33,153 nt of DNA from Chlorobiota bacterium (GTDB lineage Bacteria > Bacteroidota > Bacteroidia > Bacteroidales > Prolixibacteraceae): contig JAADGO010000020.1 in assembly GCA_013152355.1 (NCBI GenBank), positions 1 to 33,153 of the forward strand, read 5' to 3'. A model generated the notes under the pieces. That model had not been told where the DNA came from and searched no databases. It saw only the letters and a list, made by a program, of their open reading frames with translations. Of the stretch, positions 8,572-16,098 are shown one piece after another. Position 1 is the first letter of the stretch, and the number at the start of each line of letters is the position of its first letter. A program made the translations under genes and the position numbers.

Positions 8572-10122
8572 ATGTTGATTATGAGATATTTAAATAAAAT
8601 AACAATATTTTTTCTTTCTACAATATTTGTAATCTCATCCTGTAATACAGATGAGTTGACTGATCTAAATATTAATCCGAATGCGGTTAACGAGATTGAT
8701 ATGAACCTTTTGCTTACCCAGGTTCAATTGCTAAATAATAATTCCGGCTATTCATTTGAAAAAACCTGGTGGTATTTGCCCGGATATATGCAATACATGG
8801 CTGCTACTCATGGCGTGTTGGATTTTGGTGATAAATACCTGAACTCAAGGCCGGAAGATTTAGCCGGTTTCTATGAAGACAGCTATCAGAATGCCGTTCT
8901 TAATGTTAATGAGATAATAGAGCATACTAAAGAAGACCCCGCTCAGAAAGGGTTGTATGCGGTTGCACGTATTATGAAGGTACTTGTGATGCACAGGCTT
9001 ACCGACTTTTACGGCGATATTCCTTATTCTGAAGCAGCAAAAGGATTCTCAGAAGGGATACTCCAGCCTAAGTTCGACCCGCAGGAAGGAATCTACCAGG
9101 ATATGTTAAAAGAATTGGAAGAATCGGTTTCAATAATTAAATCCGGGGCTTCTTTAACAAAACCTGAACAGGACATTTTCTACAAAGGGGATATGGCTAA
9201 ATGGAATAAGTTTGCTAATTCGCTGATGTTAAGGTTGGGGATGAGGATGTCAAAAGTGTCTCCTAATGGTGCTAAACAATGGGTGGCAAAAGCAATTTCC
9301 GGTGGATTGATGGAAAGTAATGATGATAATACGGTTTTATTGCATGCAAATGGGCCGTCAGACATAAACTGGAATCCATTGTCATTCTTAAATACGGATC
9401 CTGAGGTTGTAGGGTCAAAAATGTCGAGGACATTTATTGATTGGTTGAAAAACAATAACGACCCCCGCTTGATGATCTATACCATGGGGATTGGCCCTAA
9501 AGAAGGCCCCTTTGATGCAGACCCTGCCAATCAAAAGGGAATGCCCAATGGTTATGACGAAATAACTATCAAGCAGTATGAAGGGTTGCCTGAAACACAA
9601 GATGTTGACCTTGACCTCACCTATTCAACAATCAATGTATTATTGGTGTCACGCACATCACCATCGATATACATGAGTCATGCTGAGGTTGAGTTTTTGC
9701 TTGCAGAAGCATCTCAGCTAGGCTGGATCTCGGACGATGCTGCTGCTCATTACAATGCCGGGGTAACTTCCGCATTGAAACAGTACGCCATCTTTGACCC
9801 ATCATTCGAAGTTTCCGATGCAGAAGTACAAGAATACCTGGAAGCACATCCATATAATCAGGAGAAGGGGTTAGAAATGATTGGCGAGCAATATTGGGCC
9901 GTTAATTTTACTAATCCTGCAGAGGCATGGGCCAACTGGAGAAGGACAGGCTTTCCTGTATTAGAACAGATACAATACAAATATGGCTCTTATGATGATA
10001 AAATCCCCAGGAGGTTCCAGTACCCATTAGACGAACCTTCTGTTAACACTAAAAATTACAATGAAGTAATAGCAAGGCAAGGGCCTGATACTTGGCAGAC
10101 CAGAATTTGGTGGGATAAATAA
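8572..10122 (+). CDS. SusD/RagB-like outer-membrane glycan-binding lipoprotein
   Basis: This 516-residue protein has a lipoprotein signal peptide ending in the lipobox VISSC, with the lipidated cysteine at residue 24. The helical body carries typical SusD-like family 2 features: YMQYMAATHGVLDFGD near the N-terminus, a MHRLTDFYGDIPYSEA stretch, and a C-terminal WRRTGFPVLEQ with RRFQYPLDEP before a terminal RIWWDK. It should cap the SusC barrel on the cell surface and bind the glycan. It starts 4 bases after the susC stop, so the two are translated from one message. A second in-frame ATG at 8581 is an alternative start that removes three residues and leaves the lipobox intact. Confidence 0.95.
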   Translation: MLIMRYLNKITIFFLSTIFVISSCNTDELTDLNINPNAVNEIDMNLLLTQVQLLNNNSGYSFEKTWWYLPGYMQYMAATHGVLDFGDKYLNSRPEDLAGFYEDSYQNAVLNVNEIIEHTKEDPAQKGLYAVARIMKVLVMHRLTDFYGDIPYSEAAKGFSEGILQPKFDPQEGIYQDMLKELEESVSIIKSGASLTKPEQDIFYKGDMAKWNKFANSLMLRLGMRMSKVSPNGAKQWVAKAISGGLMESNDDNTVLLHANGPSDINWNPLSFLNTDPEVVGSKMSRTFIDWLKNNNDPRLMIYTMGIGPKEGPFDADPANQKGMPNGYDEITIKQYEGLPETQDVDLDLTYSTINVLLVSRTSPSIYMSHAEVEFLLAEASQLGWISDDAAAHYNAGVTSALKQYAIFDPSFEVSDAEVQEYLEAHPYNQEKGLEMIGEQYWAVNFTNPAEAWANWRRTGFPVLEQIQYKYGSYDDKIPRRFQYPLDEPSVNTKNYNEVIARQGPDTWQTRIWWDK

Positions 10123-10156
10123 TAGGTTTTTTGAAAGGACTATTTCGAATTTTGAG

Positions 10157-10345
10157 ACTGTTTAAAGTTATATTCAGCGATAAAGGCGAAATGGTTTTTA
10201 GTGATTTCTTGAGATTTGATCAGGCAATAATTATTGCCTGATCAAACTTTTTAAAGGTAATGCCCAGGCACAACCTATTGTTCAGGATGAATATGTTCTT
10301 ATGGAATATTTCAATATTTACAGTTTAACTTTAAACAACTTCAAT
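10157..10345. repeat. Probable relic of the 14189-14354 palindromic repeat
   Basis: The right end at 10328-10345 (ACTTTAAACAACTTCAAT) is identical over 18 bases to 14339-14356, the right end of the intact element. The left end near 10157-10169 (CTGTTTAAAGTTA) is its inverted counterpart. The interior does not resemble the intact copy, so this is either a decayed element or two solo ends. Confidence 0.4.
10215..10252 (+). terminator. Perfect 32-bp palindrome plus T-run after susD
   Basis: The half-site TTTGATCAGGCAATAA is followed immediately by its exact reverse complement (10215-10246), then CTTTTT. This is a strong intrinsic terminator for the sigma-FecR-SusCD transcripts. Unlike most terminators the palindrome has no obligatory loop, so cruciform extrusion or binding of a dimeric protein is also possible. 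Confidence 0.7.
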
Positions 10346-10371
10346 AAGTACAAAAACAGAAGGGCAACAAA

Positions 10372-12558
10372 ATGAATCAGATAAAAAAAATACTAATCCT
10401 TATTTTTTGCATAAACTTATTCATGCACCCATTGCAAGGGCAGCCTTCCGGTAAGCTACCTGCACCATTTTTAATAGTCCCGCAACCACAGGACTTAGAA
10501 TTGTTAGATGGCACAGGGCTTAGCAGCCTGGCAAACCTGAGAATTTCAGATGGGGTAAAACGCCCGGTGATGGGGCATTTGCTTTCCCAACTGGTTGAGG
10601 CCGCCGGCATAGGCGGAGGGGTGCTTACACTAAGGCTCGACAGTTCGGCATTGGTGCCTGCTTCCCCCGAAGGGTATGTTTTAACCATCTCAAACGGGCA
10701 AGCAGGAATAGTTGCCCGCGGGCAGCAAGGGATATTCTATGGCTGCCAGACATTGGAGCAACTCCTGGAAGATGCCCGTGACTTTAATAAACCAATACCT
10801 GCCTGTAAAATAACCGATTTCCCGGCTTTGGGGTACCGTGCCGTGCATTTCGATGTAAAACACCACCTCGACCAGATGAATTATTATTATGAGAGCATCG
10901 ATAGGCTTGCGCGTTATAAAATCAATGCAGTGATATTTGAGTTCGAAGATAAATTGCGTTACCGGCGGCAGCCACTGGTAGGGGCTCCCCAGGCAATCAG
11001 TATCGATGAAATGGCAGCCCTTACAAATTACGCACGTGAAAGGCATATCGAAATATCGCCACTGGTACAGGGGCTGGGGCATGCAACGTTCATCCTGAAA
11101 CACAAACATTACGAGCACCTGCGTGAACTGAAGGATAACCGCTGGGCATTTTGCCCTAAAGACGAAGGCACATACGAAGTTTTATTTGACCTTTACCGCG
11201 ATGCTATAGAAGCAACGCCCGGAGCAAAATACCTGCATATAGGCGGCGATGAGGTTGGCAATATTGGACTGTGCGAACGTTGTAACCCAACAGGCAGCGA
11301 AGAGGGGAAGCTGGGGTTGAATTTATATTGGCTGAAAAGGGTTTGCGACTTTGCCAATGCCAATGGGCGGACTCCTATTTTTTGGGATGATATGCCCCTG
11401 AAAGAGGCAGGGCTGTACAAAAGTACCTCTAAAAGTAGTATTGGCTTTGACGAGGCAAAAAAAATATGGGAATTGGGCAGCCCGAAATTGGAAGAGGTAA
11501 TTTCCGATTTCCCCAAAAACTGTGTTTATATGCGGTGGAATTACTCCAAAGCCCGCCAGCCGGGGAATATCTTTGCCCTCGATTGGTATCAGAAACATGG
11601 CTTGCAATCAATGATTTCAACTGCTGCTGTTTGTGGCCCTGCAGCCCTGTTCCCTTTTGACGACAGAGGTGGGGATATGGCCTCCCACGGAATACCGGCA
11701 ATTCAAAGTTTTATACAATTAGCAGCCGAGAAAGGGATTGGCGGTATGCTTTGCTCTGCCTGGGACGACCGCTCTGCACACATGGAAACGCACTGGCGCG
11801 GGCTTATCGCTTCTGCCGAATATAGTTGGTCGCCCAATGGCCGCACCCTTGATGAATACGATGAAGCCTATTTGCAACGGGAATATGGCACTACTGTTTC
11901 AAATTATGCAGATATTTACGGTATGCTAAGAAAAGCTGCCGTTTTTTGGGGAGGGGTGTTTAACAGGCAAGGCAGCCGTATGGATGTAGAAAACGCTTTG
12001 TTTAACCTGCCCGGACTTGCTCATTGGATGCCCCCAAGAGATAAAGCAGCTCCGATAAGGGCCGATTTTACCGGACTCCTTATTGAATTGCCCGATTTGG
12101 GCGAACCGGGTAGCTGGAGTAAAAAATACGGGGAGCGTTTAACCGAGGCAGAATCAATACTCAAAGAATACAAATATACTTCGTACGTACTCGACTCGCT
12201 GTATAAAACATCAAAAAGAAACCGCTACCATTGGGAGTTATTCTCAGTAATTAATAATTTCCAGGTGACTGCCCCTCATTTGCTCCTTGCCTTAAAGCAA
12301 TGCGATACTGCTGATAAAGGGCTGCAACTGGAAGGTGCAGAAAAGGTAAAACAAGCCGTAAACGGGTTTAATGAAGCCTGGCAGCAACTAAAAACTACTT
12401 ACGGGAAAACACGGTTTATTTCTTACCCTGTAAACTATGTCCCCGACCGGTATTACCATTTTGCAAGCCAGCGCGAAGACCTGTCGTGGATGATACAGGT
12501 AGAAGAGTTGTTCCATAAAATGGTTGATAATTGGATAACAAAGAATAATTTAAACTAG
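10372..12558 (+). CDS. Glycoside hydrolase family 20 beta-N-acetylhexosaminidase, exported
   Basis: This 728-residue protein has a signal peptide at 1-23 (ILILIFCINLFMHPLQG). A GH20b-type N-terminal alpha/beta domain spans about 33-150 (FLIVPQPQDLEL and GIVARGQQGIFYGCQTLEQLL). The (beta/alpha)8 catalytic domain begins near 154 with YRAVHFDVKHH. The catalytic Asp-Glu pair is D293-E294 in YLHIGGDEV. By family knowledge it removes terminal beta-linked GlcNAc or GalNAc by substrate-assisted catalysis; the Asp orients the acetamido group and the Glu is the acid/base. It should act in the periplasm on glycans taken up by the SusCD pair. It is followed 8 bases later by an SGNH esterase. By eye the gene is more GC-rich than its neighbours, and a repeat end lies 27 bases before its start. 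Confidence 0.9.
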   Translation: MNQIKKILILIFCINLFMHPLQGQPSGKLPAPFLIVPQPQDLELLDGTGLSSLANLRISDGVKRPVMGHLLSQLVEAAGIGGGVLTLRLDSSALVPASPEGYVLTISNGQAGIVARGQQGIFYGCQTLEQLLEDARDFNKPIPACKITDFPALGYRAVHFDVKHHLDQMNYYYESIDRLARYKINAVIFEFEDKLRYRRQPLVGAPQAISIDEMAALTNYARERHIEISPLVQGLGHATFILKHKHYEHLRELKDNRWAFCPKDEGTYEVLFDLYRDAIEATPGAKYLHIGGDEVGNIGLCERCNPTGSEEGKLGLNLYWLKRVCDFANANGRTPIFWDDMPLKEAGLYKSTSKSSIGFDEAKKIWELGSPKLEEVISDFPKNCVYMRWNYSKARQPGNIFALDWYQKHGLQSMISTAAVCGPAALFPFDDRGGDMASHGIPAIQSFIQLAAEKGIGGMLCSAWDDRSAHMETHWRGLIASAEYSWSPNGRTLDEYDEAYLQREYGTTVSNYADIYGMLRKAAVFWGGVFNRQGSRMDVENALFNLPGLAHWMPPRDKAAPIRADFTGLLIELPDLGEPGSWSKKYGERLTEAESILKEYKYTSYVLDSLYKTSKRNRYHWELFSVINNFQVTAPHLLLALKQCDTADKGLQLEGAEKVKQAVNGFNEAWQQLKTTYGKTRFISYPVNYVPDRYYHFASQREDLSWMIQVEELFHKMVDNWITKNNLN

Positions 12559-12566
12559 AATAAACT

Positions 12567-13667
12567 ATGTTACGGTTAATATTTACCTTTTCCTGTGTTT
12601 TTGCTATTACCCCTCTTTTTGCCCAAGCCAAAATGATTGATAATTCAAAAGACAATCAGATTGTCAGGTATTATAACAACGATTATTTTGTAATAGAAGG
12701 GACGGGTATCCCTGAAGCAGATAAAGAAAGCCCATACGACAGGTTGCCAAAATCGTACAAAGGAAAAGTGCGTAAGCCTGTATGGAATTTGTCCAAGTCT
12801 TCGGCAGGGATAACAGCCAGGTTTTTGTCGAACTCAAACATAATTAAAGTAAGATGGGAAGTATTGGAAAACCTTACGATGAACCACATGGCCGAAACCG
12901 GGATTAAGGGCATTGACCTGTACCTGAAGGATGGAGGTAATTGGAGGTACGTGAATACTGCAAGGCCGCAGGGGAAAATCAGCGATGTACTTCTAATAAA
13001 CAATATGCCTGGTAAAATGCGGGAATATAAACTATTCCTGCCTTTATACGATGGCGTGGTAAGCCTTGAGGTAGGCATTGACTCATTGAGCCAGATTGTT
13101 AAGCCCCAAAGGAGAAAGGGGAAACCTATTATTTTTTATGGGACAAGTATTACTCAGGGAGGGTGTGCCTCCCGTCCGGGAATGGTACATACCAGTATTA
13201 TCTCGCGCAAACTGAATGTTGAGTGCATTAACCTGGGTTTTAGCGGAAACGGCAAGATGGAAAAACCAATTGCCGAGGTTATAGCAGGTATCGATGCCTT
13301 GTTTTATGTGATTGATTGTGTCCCTAATATGGATTCGGCAGAGATACACCAGAATGCTATTCCCCTACTTGAAATTATCCGAAGCAAACGGCCAACTACT
13401 CCTGTTGTTTTTGTGGAAAGGATGATTCCGGAAAAAGCAATCTTAGACGAAGTAGCCAGAAATAATTCCTATGGTAAAAACAAAGCCCTCAGGATAGAGT
13501 TTGAAAAAATGCTTCAGAAAGGTTTTACCAACATATATTATATAAACAACCAGGGGGGATTGGGCTCCGATGGAGAAGCAACTGTTGATGGTTCGCATTA
13601 TACAGACTTAGGCTTTATGAGGTTTGCAGATTTTCTTATCTCAAAATTCAAACAATTTAATTTGTGA
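12567..13667 (+). CDS. Exported GxDLY/SGNH-type esterase
   Basis: This 366-residue protein has a signal peptide at about 1-20 (LIFTFSCVFAITPLFAQ). An N-terminal beta domain includes the GIKGIDLYL segment (residues 112-120) that defines the SGNH_hydro_N/GxDLY family. The hydrolase domain follows from about 185, with block I YGTSITQGG (nucleophile Ser194), block III GFSGNG (oxyanion Asn228) and the DGSH block giving D341 and H344 of the triad. Members are carbohydrate esterases or lipases. Beside a GH20 enzyme, removal of O-acyl groups from amino-sugar glycans is a reasonable role, but the acyl group cannot be read from the sequence. It lies 8 bases after the GH20 gene, so the two are in one operon. 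Confidence 0.87.
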   Translation: MLRLIFTFSCVFAITPLFAQAKMIDNSKDNQIVRYYNNDYFVIEGTGIPEADKESPYDRLPKSYKGKVRKPVWNLSKSSAGITARFLSNSNIIKVRWEVLENLTMNHMAETGIKGIDLYLKDGGNWRYVNTARPQGKISDVLLINNMPGKMREYKLFLPLYDGVVSLEVGIDSLSQIVKPQRRKGKPIIFYGTSITQGGCASRPGMVHTSIISRKLNVECINLGFSGNGKMEKPIAEVIAGIDALFYVIDCVPNMDSAEIHQNAIPLLEIIRSKRPTTPVVFVERMIPEKAILDEVARNNSYGKNKALRIEFEKMLQKGFTNIYYINNQGGLGSDGEATVDGSHYTDLGFMRFADFLISKFKQFNL

Positions 13668-13704
13668 TTTGGTAAAAAACAGGATAGGTATAAACAAGAG
13701 ATAC

Positions 13705-14226
13705 ATGAAAACAAATAATACAAATACAACAATACAATCGGTTGCATTAATAATACTACGGCTTTTAATAGGATGGCATATATTGTTCGAAGGGATTTCG
13801 AAATTATTAAGTCCGGGTTGGTCATCAGCAGAGTTTTTAAAAGAGTCAAAATGGATACTTGAAGGCTTCTCACGGTGGGTTCTCTCAAACCAGGGCGTAC
13901 TAAATGCAATCGATTTACTGAATACATGGGGGTTGATAGCAATTGGGGTTGGGTTGATTTTAGGGTTGTTTACCCGTACTGCCGCAATTTCGGGGGCATT
14001 GCTCCTTTTTATATATTACCTGAGCAACCCGCCCCTGATAGGTTTGGAATACTCAATCCCAACCGAGGGGAATTACCTGGTTGTTAGCAAAACATTGATT
14101 GAGTCGGTGGCTTTGCTGGTAATAGCAGTTTTCCCAACTAGCCGGGGTTTTGGGTTAGATATGTTTGTATCACGAATTTTTAGTGCAATGAAGTTGTTTA
14201 AAGTTAAAGTGGATTTTCGAGAGTGA
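13705..14226 (+). CDS. DoxX-like integral membrane protein
   Basis: This 173-residue protein starts at ATG 13705. The frame is open from 13624, but that would overlap the esterase gene and add a hydrophilic non-DoxX leader. Four hydrophobic segments are seen: near 12-28 (ALIILRLLIGWHILFEG), 70-90 (WGLIAIGVGLILGLFT), 93-110 and 130-145 (ESVALLVIAVFP). The RLLIGWHILFEGISKL motif and the GLFTRTAA turn are typical of DoxX, a family named for the small subunit of thiosulfate:quinone oxidoreductase and often found with redox enzymes. It lies between the esterase and a Tat-exported oxidoreductase, which suggests an electron or quinone link. The last 12 residues (from MKLFKVKV) are encoded inside a repeat element, so the native C-terminus may have been altered. 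Confidence 0.8.
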   Translation: MKTNNTNTTIQSVALIILRLLIGWHILFEGISKLLSPGWSSAEFLKESKWILEGFSRWVLSNQGVLNAIDLLNTWGLIAIGVGLILGLFTRTAAISGALLLFIYYLSNPPLIGLEYSIPTEGNYLVVSKTLIESVALLVIAVFPTSRGFGLDMFVSRIFSAMKLFKVKVDFRE

Positions 14227-14354
14227 CAGATTGATTCTCAGTGGCAAAGCTCGGTTTTTCTTGCATAGCCAAAGCTATGGAAGGGAAATTAGCTGAAGTC
14301 CAATGGAATCAAGATGTTACTCGCAGGTTTTCAATTTGACTTTAAACAACTTCA
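14189..14354. mobile_element. 166-bp MITE-like imperfect palindrome
   Basis: The left end TGAAGTTGTTTAAAGT (14189-14204) is exactly inverted at 14339-14354. Beyond these 16 perfect bases the arms keep pairing imperfectly for the whole length (ATTGATTCTC left against its counterpart near 14302-14312). At the centre is the hairpin CATAGC-CAAA-GCTATG (14264-14279), exactly at the midpoint. There is no open reading frame. It begins inside the DoxX gene and ends 22 bases before the next start codon. This is the layout of a non-autonomous transposon or a REP/BIME-type element that folds as a long hairpin in RNA. Confidence 0.7.
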
Positions 14355-14360
14355 ATGAAA

Positions 14361-14367
14361 AAGGAGG
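14361..14367 (+). promoter_or_regulatory. Strong Shine-Dalgarno site of the oxidoreductase gene
   Basis: AAGGAGG lies 9 bases before ATG 14377. A near-perfect ribosome-binding site is uncommon among the genes of this window and fixes the start. Confidence 0.7.
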
Positions 14368-14376
14368 AGAAAAAAA

Positions 14377-15978
14377 ATGGCAGGGAAAAAAAATAAACCG
14401 GTACAGGGGAATGAAGCAAGTAGCCATTCCGAAAAAAAACAGGTGTTAACACGCAGAGGAGTATTGAAATCCCTGGCAGGAATCCCTGTCCTGGGGGTAT
14501 TTGCTTACGGGCTCTTAGAGAAGCAATCATACGACCATCAGAAGAAACAAAATGTTTTAAATGAGTTGGGGCTTGATGATATAAAACGCCCTGGCATAAT
14601 AAAAAATACAGCCGGCAAAAAAGGCAGTTTACTCAGAGTAGGAATTGTTGGTTTTGGAAGCAGGGCGAACGCTTTGTCCAGAGGCATGGGTTTTATGCAC
14701 CCTAAGGATATAGAATTCAGTAGGAAAAGGGGGACATTGGATAACTGGCTTGCACAGGAGAATTTAAATATTGCAGTAACAGGCATTTGCGATGTGTTCG
14801 ACCTACATGCACAAAAGGGGTTAGAAACGGTGCGGGGAGGCCTTTACCCGGGAGGAGGCCCTGATACTACCCTGGAGGTTAAGCGGTTCAGGCATTACCA
14901 CGAAATGCTGGAAAGTAAAGATATTGACGCTGTTGTGATAGCTACCCCCGAGCACCACCATGCACAAATGACTATTGATGCTGTACATGCCGGGAAGCAT
15001 GTGTACTGCGAAAAAAGTTTTACCCGTACAGAGGAGGAATTATATGCTGCTTATGATACTGTGAAAAATAGTAAAATAGTATTCCAGTTGGGGCATCAGA
15101 TTGCAAAAAATATTGTTTTTAAACATGCACGGAAGATTATTAAAAAGGATATTCTCGGAAAAATAACATTGATAGAAGCCACAACCAACCGGAATACTGC
15201 CCATGGGGCATGGATCAGGCATCTTGACAAGCAGGGTAACCCCAAGCCGGGAGACAAAAAATCAATTGACTGGGCTCAATGGCTGGGTTCAAGGCCTTAT
15301 GTCCCTTTTAGCATCGACCGTTACTACAACTGGACAAAATGGTTTGATTACAGTACAGGCTTACTGGGGCAGTTATTCACACACGAGTTTGACGCGGTTA
15401 ACCAGCTTTTACATATAGGAATCCCTGAATCAGTTGTTTCATCGGGGGGTATATATTATTGGAAAGACAACCGTGAGATACCTGATGTTTTGCAGTCGGT
15501 TTTCGAGTACCCGGAAAGGGAACTAACGCTGGTATACAGTGCCAACTTAGCTAACAGCCGCCAGCGTGGCCGTGTTTTCATGGGCCACGATGCTTCTATG
15601 GAGCTTGGAGGGTCATTGTCGGTAACTGCCGATATCAACTCAACCCGCTACAAAGACAAAATAGCGAAGGGAATTATCGACCCATCGTACCCTATGTTCT
15701 CATATAACCCTTTATCGGGGGGGATTGATGCAGTCTCTTCAGCTACCGAGAAATATTATGCCTCAAGAGGCCTGACCGATACGTTTATAAATGGAAAACG
15801 TACCGATGTTACCCACCTGCATATCAAGGACTGGGTTGATTGTATCCGTAACGGTGGGACACCTGGCGCTAACATTGATTTAGCCTTTGAAGAAGGGGTT
15901 ACTGTATTAATGGCACATAAATCATACATCGAAAAAAGAAGGGTCAAATGGGATCCGGTAAAAAGAAAAATAGTCTGA
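14377..15978 (+). CDS. Twin-arginine-exported Gfo/Idh/MocA-family oxidoreductase
   Basis: This 533-residue protein has a Tat signal (TRRGVLKSLAG, Arg26-Arg27, then a hydrophobic stretch to about 46). The Rossmann fold begins at LRVGIVGFGSRA (86-97). The motif VVIATPEHHHAQMT (187-199) leads to GKHVYCEKSF, with Lys213 at the conserved EKP lysine; the following proline is replaced by Ser. The C-terminal alpha/beta domain carries YYNWTKWFDYSTGLLGQLFTHE, a signature of Bacteroidota and Planctomycetes members. These proteins bind NAD(P) and oxidise or reduce sugars; some relatives (GH109 type) cleave glycosides by a redox mechanism. Tat export implies folding with cofactor before translocation. Clustering with GH20, esterase and DoxX points to glycan processing in the periplasm. 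The exact reaction is unknown. Confidence 0.87.
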   Translation: MAGKKNKPVQGNEASSHSEKKQVLTRRGVLKSLAGIPVLGVFAYGLLEKQSYDHQKKQNVLNELGLDDIKRPGIIKNTAGKKGSLLRVGIVGFGSRANALSRGMGFMHPKDIEFSRKRGTLDNWLAQENLNIAVTGICDVFDLHAQKGLETVRGGLYPGGGPDTTLEVKRFRHYHEMLESKDIDAVVIATPEHHHAQMTIDAVHAGKHVYCEKSFTRTEEELYAAYDTVKNSKIVFQLGHQIAKNIVFKHARKIIKKDILGKITLIEATTNRNTAHGAWIRHLDKQGNPKPGDKKSIDWAQWLGSRPYVPFSIDRYYNWTKWFDYSTGLLGQLFTHEFDAVNQLLHIGIPESVVSSGGIYYWKDNREIPDVLQSVFEYPERELTLVYSANLANSRQRGRVFMGHDASMELGGSLSVTADINSTRYKDKIAKGIIDPSYPMFSYNPLSGGIDAVSSATEKYYASRGLTDTFINGKRTDVTHLHIKDWVDCIRNGGTPGANIDLAFEEGVTVLMAHKSYIEKRRVKWDPVKRKIV

Positions 15979-16055
15979 CTGTTTTGAAAAAATTCGTTCC
16001 TCCACAACTTTTCCATGCGGTCAGTAAATCCCCTGCACAATAGAATTAGGACAAT

Positions 16056-16096
16056 GAGGTATAGCCGCTACCCACCTTTAAAAGTGGGCTTACCTC
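16056..16096. terminator. Nested hairpin between convergent genes
   Basis: GAGGTA (16056-16061) pairs with TACCTC (16091-16096). Inside it CCCAC (16071-16075) pairs with GTGGG (16084-16088) around a TTTAAA core. It lies between the oxidoreductase stop (15978) and the channel stop (16099), where a two-way terminator is expected. T-runs are poor on both sides. Confidence 0.45.
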
Positions 16097-16098
16097 TC

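Larger units (their letters stand above)
10123..10371. other. Gap between susD and the GH20 gene
   Basis: These 249 bases contain a perfect 32-bp palindrome acting as a terminator (10215-10246) and, near both ends, inverted copies of a GTTTAAAGTTA motif also found at the ends of the repeat at 14189-14354. No coding frame is convincing. No clear TAnnTTTG promoter is visible upstream of the GH20 gene. Confidence 0.6.

Noticed and set aside
10690-11118. 142-codon minus-strand frame inside the GH20 gene
   Set aside because: It is a shadow of the GH20 coding frame; the plus strand carries the catalytic motifs.
13624-13704. Upstream extension of the DoxX gene
   Set aside because: It would overlap the esterase gene by 44 bases and add a hydrophilic non-family leader; ATG 13705 fits the DoxX N-terminus.
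14377-15978. Naming the oxidoreductase as a GH109 alpha-N-acetylgalactosaminidase
   Set aside because: It shares the fold and Tat export, but its motifs (CEKSF, YYNWTKWFDYSTG) match general Gfo/Idh/MocA members and no GH109-specific signature was seen.
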